From: Pseudomonadota bacterium
Lineage (GTDB): Bacteria > Pseudomonadota > Gammaproteobacteria > Xanthomonadales > Xanthomonadaceae
Direction: 5' to 3'
DNA length: 30,602 nt
Assembly (NCBI GenBank): GCA_023388355.1
Contig: JAEWGI010000066.1
Location: 1-30,602, forward strand
Shown: positions 8,345 through 16,142 of the stretch, in pieces
How positions within the stretch are numbered: position 1 is the stretch's first letter
How the letters are laid out: the number at the start of each line of letters is the position of its first letter
Position numbers and translations under genes: made by a program
The notes under the pieces: generated by a model
The model's input: the letters and a program-made list of their open reading frames with translations, nothing else
Database searches by the model: none
What the model was told of the DNA's origin: nothing

Positions 8345-9310
8345 ATGAGCCTGACCTCCGTTTCCAGCGACACCAGCACGAGCCAGCCGGACCCGCCGCC
8401 GCCCGAACCGCTCGACAGCCATGAAGTGCGCCAGGGCGAAACCCTGTCGACCATCGCCCGCGACCACGGCGTCAGCCTGCAGGCGATGCGCGAGGCCAAT
8501 CCCGACGTGCTCAATCCGGACGTGATCCATCCCGGCCAGGCGCTCAACCTGCCCGAGGGCGCGGTGGCGCCCGCGCCGTCGTTCGTCGATCCGGCCGGGC
8601 CGACGCCCGTGCTCGAAGCCGGGGACCGCAGCGCGGTGGTCACCGAGCTGCAGCAGGGCCTGCACGCCGCCGGCTTCGACCCCGGCACGCCGGACGGGAT
8701 CTTCGGCCCGCGCACCGACCAGGCGGTGCGCGCCTTCCAGGCCGGGCACGGACTGGACGTGGACGGCATCGTCGGCCGCGACACCTGGTCCGCGCTCGGC
8801 CGCAGCGGTGCGCCCGCCACCGCCCCGGTCGGCGCCGACGTGGTGGCCACCGGCGACGCCGTGACCGACCGCCGGATCGAAGGCCTGCATCCGCAGGCAC
8901 GCGCGGTCGCATCGCAGTTCGTGGCCCGGGTCGAACAGGAACTCGGCATCCAGCTGCGTGTCGCCGACGGCTACCGCTCCTTCGCCGAGCAGGACGCGCT
9001 CTACGCCCAGGGCCGCAACGGCAATCCCGGCGGCGTGGTCACCAACGCGCGCGGTGGCCAGAGCTACCACAACTACGGCGTCGCCTTCGACGTGGTGGAG
9101 CTGCGGCCCGACGGCAGCGTGAGCTGGGATACGGACTGGGAGGCGATCGGCCGGATCGGCGAATCGATGGGCCTGGAGTGGGGCGGGCGCTGGACCGGAC
9201 TGGTCGACCGTCCACATTTCCAGCTCGATACCGGGTTCGGCACCGCCCAGCTGCGCGAGCGGGTGGACAGCGGCGACGTGCGCGCCGACGGATTCGTCAA
9301 CCTCGACTGA
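8345..9310 (+). CDS. LysM / peptidoglycan-binding / M15-type D,D-carboxypeptidase or endolysin
   Basis: 321 residues. The start is supported by AGGAG about 6 nt upstream. Three domains in order: a LysM motif (about residues 26-71, HEVRQGETLSTIARDHGVS to PGQALNLPEG), a PG_binding_1 helical domain (about 92-157, VTELQQGLHAAGF, DGIFGPRTDQAVRAFQ), and a C-terminal M15 peptidase. The peptidase has its zinc site as SYH242-NYGVAFD249 and H291 in DRPHFQLD, with the substrate region DGYRSFAEQDALYAQGR. M15 enzymes of this kind cut D-Ala-D-Ala or L-Ala-D-Glu bonds in peptidoglycan. No signal peptide or membrane segment is present. The N-terminus is a Ser/Thr/Pro-rich linker (MSLTSVSSDTSTSQPDPPPP). Release by lysis, a holin, or a specialised secretion system is possible; the sequence does not say which. 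Confidence 0.9.
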   Translation: MSLTSVSSDTSTSQPDPPPPEPLDSHEVRQGETLSTIARDHGVSLQAMREANPDVLNPDVIHPGQALNLPEGAVAPAPSFVDPAGPTPVLEAGDRSAVVTELQQGLHAAGFDPGTPDGIFGPRTDQAVRAFQAGHGLDVDGIVGRDTWSALGRSGAPATAPVGADVVATGDAVTDRRIEGLHPQARAVASQFVARVEQELGIQLRVADGYRSFAEQDALYAQGRNGNPGGVVTNARGGQSYHNYGVAFDVVELRPDGSVSWDTDWEAIGRIGESMGLEWGGRWTGLVDRPHFQLDTGFGTAQLRERVDSGDVRADGFVNLD

Positions 9311-9325
9311 CCTGCGGCGGAACGG

Positions 9326-9350
9326 CGCAGCCCCGTCGCGCGGGGTTGCG
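9326..9350 (+). terminator. Hairpin after the LysM-M15 gene
   Basis: A 10-bp stem (9326-9335 with 9341-9350, one G-T wobble, loop TCGCG) starts 16 nt after the stop. No T-tract follows, so termination is only a possibility. Confidence 0.3.
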
Positions 9351-9425
9351 GCCGCGCACGCCGCATCCGACACTGGCCCGCGTCGCCGGACGCCACGTGC
9401 CGGCCCGATGCGAGGAAGCTGCACG

Positions 9426-10157
9426 ATGCGATTGCGTCCACTTGCCGCCGCTGCGCTGGCGCTGCTGCTGCTGGCCGGCTGCAAGGACCGCGAGGCCGAA
9501 GCCGCGGCCCGGGCCGCGGCGCTCGCGGCCGCCAACGAACAGGCCGCGGCCGAGGCCGAACAGGCCTTCGAGGCCGCGGTGGCCGACGGCAACTGGGCCC
9601 TGGCCAAGGCCCAGGGCGACATCCTGCTCACGCGCTGGCCGGACACCGAGGCCGCCGAGCGCCTGCGTCCGAAGCATGAAGAGGCCAAGGCCAGGGGCCG
9701 GGCCGAGAACGAGGCCCGGCGCACTGAAGCGCTCTGGACCTACCAGTCGCAGCCGGTGAAAGGCGGCAACCAGCTGTCGGCGGCGATCCACGCCAGGGAG
9801 CGGGTCGACGTGGACGGCAGCGGCGCCACGCCGGTGCAGCTGATCTTCCGCGACCATCCCGACTGGGGCCGCAGCAGCTACCTGGTGCTGCAGGGCGGCG
9901 ACTTCGCCAAAGCCTGCTACGGCAGCTGCCGCGTCACCGTCACCATCGACGACCGGCCGCCGAAGAGGATGGCCGCCAACCGTCCCGACACCGACGAGGC
10001 CATCGCCATGTTCATCGACGATGAAAAGGCGCTGTGGCGCATGACGAGGGACGCGAAGACGATGCGGATCGAATTCCCCACCCGCGACGTGGGCGACAGG
10101 GCCGTCGAATTCGAGATCGGCGGCCTGGACCGCACGAAGATGCCGGGCTGGGACTGA
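9426..10157 (+). CDS. Lipoprotein of unknown function with coiled-coil N-terminus
   Basis: 243 residues from the ATG at 9426, preceded by GAGGAAG about 8 nt upstream. An in-frame ATG at 9408 would put six extra residues before the signal. The lipobox is L-L-A-G-C19, so a mature lipoprotein beginning CKDREAE is expected. Residues 20-100 are Ala/Glu-rich and probably helical or coiled-coil (EAAARAAALAAANEQAAAEA). The C-terminal half (about 105-243) is a compact domain with ALWTYQSQPVKGGNQLSAAI, a Cys pair in KACYGSCRV, and alternating hydrophobic strands (VTVTIDD, VEFEIGGL). It resembles conserved Xanthomonadaceae lipoproteins. No enzymatic motif is recognised. It converges with the kinase gene. 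Confidence 0.82.
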   Translation: MRLRPLAAAALALLLLAGCKDREAEAAARAAALAAANEQAAAEAEQAFEAAVADGNWALAKAQGDILLTRWPDTEAAERLRPKHEEAKARGRAENEARRTEALWTYQSQPVKGGNQLSAAIHARERVDVDGSGATPVQLIFRDHPDWGRSSYLVLQGGDFAKACYGSCRVTVTIDDRPPKRMAANRPDTDEAIAMFIDDEKALWRMTRDAKTMRIEFPTRDVGDRAVEFEIGGLDRTKMPGWD

Positions 10158-10205
10158 GCCGGAGAGGATCGGGGCCGGCAGAGCCGGGGGCCCGACCCTT
10201 CGCAC

Positions 10206-11138
10206 CTACAGCGCGTAGCCGAACTGCTGGCGGAACTGTTCGCTGAATTCGGCGTAGTCGAAGCGCTGGTTCTGGGTGCCCGGGTGCTCGACCTTTAGCG
10301 CGCCCATCAGGTTGCCGATGCGGCCGATGGTCATCCAGTCGCAGCCCTTTTCGATGCCGAAGATCAGGCCGGCGCGGAAGGCGTCGCCGCAGCCGGTGGG
10401 GTCGGTGATGCGGCGCTCGTGCGCCGGCGGCACCTGGTGTCGCTTGTCGGGGGTGTGGATCAGCGCGCCCTTCGGGCCCTGGGTGACGATGTAGGCCTTC
10501 ACCCGCTGCACGATGTCCTTCTCGTTCCAGCCGGTGCGCTCCTGCAGCAGGTTGGACTCGTAGTCGTTGACCGTGACGTAGTCGGCCTGCTCGATGAAGG
10601 CGCGCAGCTCCTCGCCGTTGAACAGCGGCATCGCCTGGCCCGGGTCGAAGATGAAGGGGATCCCGCCCTGGGCGAATTCCTTCGCGTTCTGCAGCATGCC
10701 CTCGTAGCCGTCGGGGCTGACGATGCCGATGCTCACGCCCGGCACGTCGGCGACGTGGTTCTCGTAGCTGCGCATCATCGCGCCCGGGTGGAAGGCGGTG
10801 ATCTGGTTGTTGTCGTGGTCGGTGGTGATGAAGGCCTGCGGGGTGAACAGCTCGTCGATCACCTTGACCCGGTCGAGTGTGATCTCCATCTCGTTGAACC
10901 AGTCGCGGTACGGGCCGAAATCCTGGCCGACGGTGGCCATCGGGATCGGATCGCCGCCCAGCAGCTTGAGGTTGTAGGCGATGTTGCCGGCGCAGCCGCC
11001 GAACTCGCGCCGCATCCGGGGCACCAGGAACGAGACGTTCAGGATGTGCACCTTGTCCGGCAGGATGTGGTTCTTGAACTGGTCGGGGAACACCATGATG
11101 GTGTCGTAGGCCAGGGAACCGCAGATCAGTGCGGACAT
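10206..11138 (-). CDS. PfkB/ribokinase-family sugar or nucleoside kinase (adenosine-kinase type)
   Basis: 310 residues from the ATG at 11138. The upstream open extension is low-complexity, and no strong Shine-Dalgarno is visible. PfkB-family kinases phosphorylate sugars or nucleosides with ATP in the cytoplasm. Evidence: the N-terminal GSLAYDTIMVFPDQF, the GGCAGNIAYNLKLLGG substrate-binding signature, GPYRDWF, and the C-terminal PfkB signature DPTGCGDAFRAG with catalytic D252. The usual GAGD anion hole reads GCGD here. The overall sequence resembles proteins annotated in Xanthomonas as adenosine kinases or carbohydrate kinases. Adenosine as substrate is family-level inference. It is divergent from mreB, with a 248-nt spacer. 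Confidence 0.88.
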   Translation of the reverse strand: MSALICGSLAYDTIMVFPDQFKNHILPDKVHILNVSFLVPRMRREFGGCAGNIAYNLKLLGGDPIPMATVGQDFGPYRDWFNEMEITLDRVKVIDELFTPQAFITTDHDNNQITAFHPGAMMRSYENHVADVPGVSIGIVSPDGYEGMLQNAKEFAQGGIPFIFDPGQAMPLFNGEELRAFIEQADYVTVNDYESNLLQERTGWNEKDIVQRVKAYIVTQGPKGALIHTPDKRHQVPPAHERRITDPTGCGDAFRAGLIFGIEKGCDWMTIGRIGNLMGALKVEHPGTQNQRFDYAEFSEQFRQQFGYAL

Positions 11139-11213
11139 CGGGCGACTCGGCAGCGGAGGGGTGGCTAGGGTAGCGGGGCGGCCGCGGCGAGACCAGCGCG
11201 CCGAGGGTGCGGG

Positions 11214-11327
11214 GCAGTTGGCGGTTGGTCGTCGGGGGTTGGTGCGGGACCCTGCCCGGTGCCGCCGTTTTCCCGCCCCGGCCCGGCAAGCCCCGGCCAC
11301 CAACCCCGACCACCAACTACCAACCGC
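11214..11327. repeat. Inverted pair of GTTG-type heptamer arrays upstream of mreB
   Basis: The left arm (11214-11248) reads as 7-nt units GCAGTTG, GCGGTTG, GTCGTCG, GGGGTTG, GTGCGGG. The right arm (11298-11327) is the inverted counterpart. Its reverse complement aligns to the left arm over about 30 nt with a few differences. About 50 nt separate the arms, so a long stem-loop can form between the kinase start and the mreB promoter region. Confidence 0.7.
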
Positions 11328-11336
11328 GCTTTTTGC

Positions 11337-11342
11337 TAGGCT
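11337..11342 (+). promoter_or_regulatory. -10 candidate for mreB
   Basis: TAGGCT follows a short T-run (TTTTTG), just after the right arm of the inverted repeat and about 45 nt before the mreB ATG. No clear -35 element. Confidence 0.25.
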
Positions 11343-11344
11343 AG

Positions 11345-12430
<1,086 letters not shown>

Positions 12431-12441
12431 CGGTGTGGTCG

Positions 12442-12583
12442 GTGATGCGTGATGGGTGATCGGGAAAAGCACCATCCCGTGTCGCCGGTTTCCATCCCCC
12501 GCCCGTCACCGCGCCTGACTGCGGCCGGGCCGGCTTGCCCGGCTGTTCCGAATCCCGAATCCCGAACCCCGAATCCCGGCCCC
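12442..12583. repeat. Heptamer repeat tracts in the mreB-mreC spacer
   Basis: Two 7-nt repeat tracts occupy the spacer. At 12442-12462 the units are GTGATGC, GTGATGG, GTGATCG. At 12548-12575 the units are CCGAATC, CCGAATC, CCGAACC, CCGAATC, followed by CCGGCCCC. On the minus strand the second tract reads as GGGATTC-type units with at least four G-runs, a potential G-quadruplex. It ends four bases before the mreC GTG and leaves no Shine-Dalgarno sequence. Confidence 0.75.
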
Positions 12584-12586
12584 TAA

Positions 12587-13654
12587 GTGTCCTCATTCGC
12601 CAACACGGCTGCCCCCCGTCCCGGCGACGTCGCCGGGACGCTACGGCTGCTGGCGTACCTGGCGATCTCGGTGACGCTGATCGTGCTCGATCATCGCGGC
12701 GGCTGGCTCACCCGCGCACGCGATGCGGCCAGCGTCGCGGTGCAGCCGCTGTGGCAGGTGGCGGGGCTGCCGGCGCGGCTGGGACAGGCCATGCGCGAGG
12801 ACGCGGTGACGCGCTCGATGCTGGCCGACGACAATCGTCGCCTGCGCAACGAGCTGCTGACGATGGGGGCGCGCCAGGCGCAGCTGCAGGTCGAGGCCGA
12901 CGAGAACGCGCGCCTGCGCGGCCTGGTCGGTGCCGCCGCGCGCGGCGGCCTGGACGTGCAGCTGGCGCCGATCCTGGACGTCGACCTGGATCCGGCGCGC
13001 CAGCGGCTGCTGCTCAACTCCGGCGCCCGCGACGGGGTGCGCCAGGGCCAGAGCGTGATCGATGCAGGCGGACTGCTGGGGCAGATCATCGCCGTCACCC
13101 CGGGCACCGCCACGGTGCTGCTGCTGACCGACCTCGACCACGCCGTACCGGTGTCGATCTCGCGCACCGGCGTGCGCCTGGTGGCCTTCGGCATCGGTCG
13201 CAGCGACCGCCTGGAGCTGCGCAACATCCCCGTTTCCAGCGACGTCGAGGTCGGCGACGTGGTGGTGACCTCCGGCCTGGGCGGGCGTTTTCCGGCCGGC
13301 TTCCCGGTCGGCCGGATCGTCGACCTGCGCCCCGACGACAGCCAGGCCTTCCTGATCGGCGGCCTGGCCCCGGCGGCGCAGCTGGATCGGGGGAGGGATG
13401 TGCTGCTGCTGCGGGAAAGCCGGGACCCGGAGGGCGGAGCCGCGGATACGGACGCCGGCCCGGTGCCGGCCGCCAGCCGCCGATCCGCGGCGCCGGACCA
13501 GACGGGCTCCTCCCCGGACCCGGACGGCGGAGCGGCGGATACGGACGCCGGCCCGGTGCCGGCCGCCAGCCGCCGATCCCCGGCGCCCGACCAAGCCGGC
13601 TCCTCCCGGGACCCGGCCACTCCTGATTCCGCATCGCGGATCCCACCCCAATGA
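12587..13654 (+). CDS. mreC: Rod shape-determining protein MreC (with duplicated low-complexity tail)
   Basis: 355 residues from GTG at 12587. An ATG-initiated form is not available near the conserved start, and no Shine-Dalgarno is visible because the repeat tract abuts the codon. MreC is a bitopic inner-membrane protein that scaffolds PBP2/RodA in the periplasm. A transmembrane segment lies at about residues 20-36 (LLAYLAISVTLIVLDH), followed by a coiled coil (LADDNRRLRNELLTMGARQA, DENARLRGLV) and the double beta-barrel domain up to about residue 278. The last 75 residues are low-complexity and contain two tandem 31-residue copies plus a partial third start. Typical MreC ends near the barrel, so the tail is an add-on. 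The stop overlaps mreD by ATGA. Confidence 0.96.
   Translation: MSSFANTAAPRPGDVAGTLRLLAYLAISVTLIVLDHRGGWLTRARDAASVAVQPLWQVAGLPARLGQAMREDAVTRSMLADDNRRLRNELLTMGARQAQLQVEADENARLRGLVGAAARGGLDVQLAPILDVDLDPARQRLLLNSGARDGVRQGQSVIDAGGLLGQIIAVTPGTATVLLLTDLDHAVPVSISRTGVRLVAFGIGRSDRLELRNIPVSSDVEVGDVVVTSGLGGRFPAGFPVGRIVDLRPDDSQAFLIGGLAPAAQLDRGRDVLLLRESRDPEGGAADTDAGPVPAASRRSAAPDQTGSSPDPDGGAADTDAGPVPAASRRSPAPDQAGSSRDPATPDSASRIPPQ
13424..13609 (+). repeat. Two tandem 93-bp direct repeats in the mreC 3' end
   Basis: Copy 1 is 13424-13516 and copy 2 is 13517-13609. They differ at only a few bases. Each encodes 31 residues beginning DPEGGAADTDAGPVPAASRR or DPDGGAADTDAGPVPAASRR, and a third copy starts with DPA. 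The length is an exact multiple of three, so the frame is kept. Confidence 0.95.
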
Positions 13655-14136
13655 CCCGCCGCCCCGCCCGCCTGTGGCTGCTTCCGGTCAGCGTGCTGGT
13701 CGCGCTGCTGCTCGGCCTGCTGCCGCTGCCGGCCCCGGTCCAGGGGCTGCGGCCGTACTGGCTGGCATTGGTGGTGGCCTACTGGGTGATCGAGGAACCC
13801 GATCGCGCCGGCCTGGGCTTCGCCTTTTTCACCGGCCTGGTCGCTGACCTCGTGTCCGGCTCGCTGCTGGGCGAACACGCGCTGCGGCTGGTGGTGATGG
13901 CCTTCATCCTGCAGCGCTTCCGCGCCCAGCTGCGGTTCTTTCCGCTGGCGCAGCAGGCGCTGGCGATGGGTGGGCTGCTGCTCAACGACCGGGTGGTGGC
14001 CGCGGCGATCCATCTGCTGCTGGGCCTGCCGCAACTGCCGGGGACGTACTGGATCGCCCCGATCCTGGGCATGCTGCTGTGGGTGCCGCTGTTCCTGGTG
14101 CTCGAGGCGTTCCGGCAGGGACGGAGGTCGCGCTGA
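13651..14136 (+). CDS. mreD: Rod shape-determining protein MreD
   Basis: 161 residues, the usual MreD size. Integral inner-membrane protein of the elongasome. Hydrophobic segments are spread through the chain (LWLLPVSVLVALLLGLLPL, YWLALVVAYWVI, FAFFTGLVADLVSG, LALGG-type and C-terminal ILGMLLWVPLFLVLEAF). Family features include YWLALVVAYWVIEEP and the GLVADLVSGSLLGEHALRL block. The start ATG overlaps the mreC stop (ATGA at 13651-13654), and the stop overlaps the mrdA start (TGATG), so translation is coupled in both directions. Confidence 0.96.
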   Translation: MTRRPARLWLLPVSVLVALLLGLLPLPAPVQGLRPYWLALVVAYWVIEEPDRAGLGFAFFTGLVADLVSGSLLGEHALRLVVMAFILQRFRAQLRFFPLAQQALAMGGLLLNDRVVAAAIHLLLGLPQLPGTYWIAPILGMLLWVPLFLVLEAFRQGRRSR

Positions 14137-16142
14137 TGCGGGCGCGGCAGCAGAAGATCCGCAACCCCGCCGCAGAAGCCGCCCAGTTCCGCCTGCGCGC
14201 CTTCGTCGGCTTCGCCCTGGTGGTGCTGGCGCTGGCCGGGCTGGCGGCCTGGTATTTCCGGCTGCAGGTGGTGCAGCACGACGACTATGCGCGCCAGTCC
14301 GAGGCCAACCGGATCAAGCCGCGCCCGGTGGTGCCGGCGCGCGGCCTGATCTACGACCGCAAGGGCCGGCTGCTGGCCGACAACGTGCCGGCCTACCGGA
14401 TCGACGTGACCCCGGAGGATGCCGGCGACATCACGCGCATGCTGGCCGAACTGTCGCAGGTGGTGGAACTGTCGCCGGAGGAGATCGAGCGCTTCGAGGA
14501 GGCGCGCAGGACCACGCGCGGCTTCCGCGCGATCACCCTCAAGCAGCGGCTGGGCGACGAGGAGGTGGCGCGCTTCGCGGTCGACCGCTGGCGCTTCCCG
14601 GGCGTTGAAGTGGTGGCCTACCTCAACCGCCGCTACCTGCACGGCGACCTGCTGGCGCACGTGATCGGCTACGTCGGGCGCACCGACCAGGGCGACGTCG
14701 AGCGCTACGGCAAGGACCACATCCTGTTTCCGCACACCGGCCGCACCGGGGTCGAGCGCTACTACGACGACCAGCTGCGCGGCCGCATCGGCTATGAGCA
14801 GGTGGAAACCAACGTCGAGGGCCGCGCCCTGCGCAGCATCGGCATGGTGCCGGCGCACGTCGGTACCGACCTGCGCCTGGGCATCGACCTGGAGCTGCAG
14901 CGGGCGATGGTGCTGGCCTTCGGCGACCAGACCGGGTCGGCGATCGCGATGGATCCGCGCACCGGCGAGGTGCTGGCCATGGTCAGCCTGCCCTCGTTCG
15001 ATCCGAACCTGTTCGTCAACGGCATCTCCAGCGCCGACTACCGGATGCTGATGGACGATCCCTCGCGACCGCTGTTCAACCGCCTGGTGCTGGGCGGGGT
15101 GGCGCCGGGCTCCACGATCAAGCCGATGATCGCCCTGGCCGGGCTCGACAGCGGCCTGCGCACGCCCGAGGACCGGGTGCTGTCGACCGGCATGTTCCAC
15201 CTGCCCGGCACCAGCCGCGGCTGGGGCGACGCCAGCCGCGGCGGCCACGGCTGGACCGACCTGCGCAAGTCGATCTCGGCCTCGGTCAACACCTACTACT
15301 ACCGGCTCGCGCTCGATCTGGGCATCGAGCGCTTCGCCGGGTTCATGGCCCGCTACGGCTTCGGCAGCCCGACCGGGATCGACCTTGTGGGCGAGATCGG
15401 CGGCATCCTGCCCTCGCCGGACGCGAGGCTGGCCGCCGGCGGTGGCCGCTGGTATCCCGGCGATACGCTCAACGTCGCCATCGGCCAGGGCGACTGGAAG
15501 GTGACGCCGATGCAGCTGGTGCGCGCGACCGCCGGCATCGCCGACGGCTCGTTGCGGCGACCGCACCTGGTCGCGCAGCTGCGCTCGGGTTTCGATGCGC
15601 CGTGGACGCCTTTGCCGCTGCAGCCGGCGGTGCCGATCAGCCCCAATCCCGCGAACGTGGAGGTGGTGCGGCTGGGCATGCAGGACACCATGCAGCCGGG
15701 CGGCACCGGCTGGCGCACGGCCGCCGGCGCGCCCTACGCCATGGCCGGCAAGACCGGCACCGCCCAGGTCATCAGCCGCCGCGGCACCGCCGCCGTCGAC
15801 CCGCGCAGCCTGCCGCTGCACCTGCGCCACCGAGCCCTGTTCATCGGCTTCGCGCCGGCGGAACAGGCCACCATCGCGGTCTCGATCGCGGTCGAGGGCG
15901 GCGGCTACGGCGGCAGCGCCGCGGCCCCGATCGCGCGCAAGGTCTTCGATGCATGGCTGCTCGGGGTGATGCCGGAGGAGCCGGGAACCGGGGACCAGGA
16001 GCCGGGAACCGGTGCGCCTGGCGCGCAGGCGCAGCCCGACTTCGGCAACGTGACGACCGGATCCGGCCAGCCCGGCGATTCCCGGCAGCGCCCGCTTTCC
16101 GGTTCCCGGTTCCCGATTCCCGATTCCCGGCCTTCCGCATGA
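14136..16142 (+). CDS. mrdA: Penicillin-binding protein 2 (elongasome transpeptidase)
   Basis: 668 residues from the ATG at 14136, preceded by GGAGG at about 14123. Class B PBP that cross-links new peptidoglycan in the periplasm together with RodA. One transmembrane helix (about residues 23-43, FVGFALVVLALAGLAAWYF), the PBP dimerisation/pedestal region (RPVVPARGLIYDRKGRLLAD), then the transpeptidase domain with S326-T-I-K329, S383-V-N385 and K539-T-G541. The catalytic domain ends near KVFDAWLLGVMPE (about residue 612). The remaining approximately 55 residues are low-complexity and are encoded by two heptamer repeat arrays in opposite orientation. They look like a repeat element that was read through. 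The stop overlaps rodA by ATGA. Confidence 0.97.
   Translation: MRARQQKIRNPAAEAAQFRLRAFVGFALVVLALAGLAAWYFRLQVVQHDDYARQSEANRIKPRPVVPARGLIYDRKGRLLADNVPAYRIDVTPEDAGDITRMLAELSQVVELSPEEIERFEEARRTTRGFRAITLKQRLGDEEVARFAVDRWRFPGVEVVAYLNRRYLHGDLLAHVIGYVGRTDQGDVERYGKDHILFPHTGRTGVERYYDDQLRGRIGYEQVETNVEGRALRSIGMVPAHVGTDLRLGIDLELQRAMVLAFGDQTGSAIAMDPRTGEVLAMVSLPSFDPNLFVNGISSADYRMLMDDPSRPLFNRLVLGGVAPGSTIKPMIALAGLDSGLRTPEDRVLSTGMFHLPGTSRGWGDASRGGHGWTDLRKSISASVNTYYYRLALDLGIERFAGFMARYGFGSPTGIDLVGEIGGILPSPDARLAAGGGRWYPGDTLNVAIGQGDWKVTPMQLVRATAGIADGSLRRPHLVAQLRSGFDAPWTPLPLQPAVPISPNPANVEVVRLGMQDTMQPGGTGWRTAAGAPYAMAGKTGTAQVISRRGTAAVDPRSLPLHLRHRALFIGFAPAEQATIAVSIAVEGGGYGGSAAAPIARKVFDAWLLGVMPEEPGTGDQEPGTGAPGAQAQPDFGNVTTGSGQPGDSRQRPLSGSRFPIPDSRPSA
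15976..16130. repeat. Inverted heptamer arrays inside the mrdA 3' end
   Basis: The left array (15976-16010) has units AGGAGCC, GGGAACC, GGGGACC, AGGAGCC, GGGAACC. The right array (16101-16128) has units GGTTCCC, GGTTCCC, GATTCCC, GATTCCC. The arms are mutually complementary over about 14-18 nt with one or two mismatches and are about 90 nt apart. Both strands carry four or more G-runs. The right array ends 9 nt before the rodA ATG. Confidence 0.85.

Noticed and set aside
5947..8949. 1000-residue open frame on the minus strand opposite the M1 peptidase and LysM-M15 genes
   Set aside because: Antisense to two genes with complete catalytic motifs. Its composition is the Arg/Ala/Gly-rich pattern of GC-rich shadows, and no family is recognisable.
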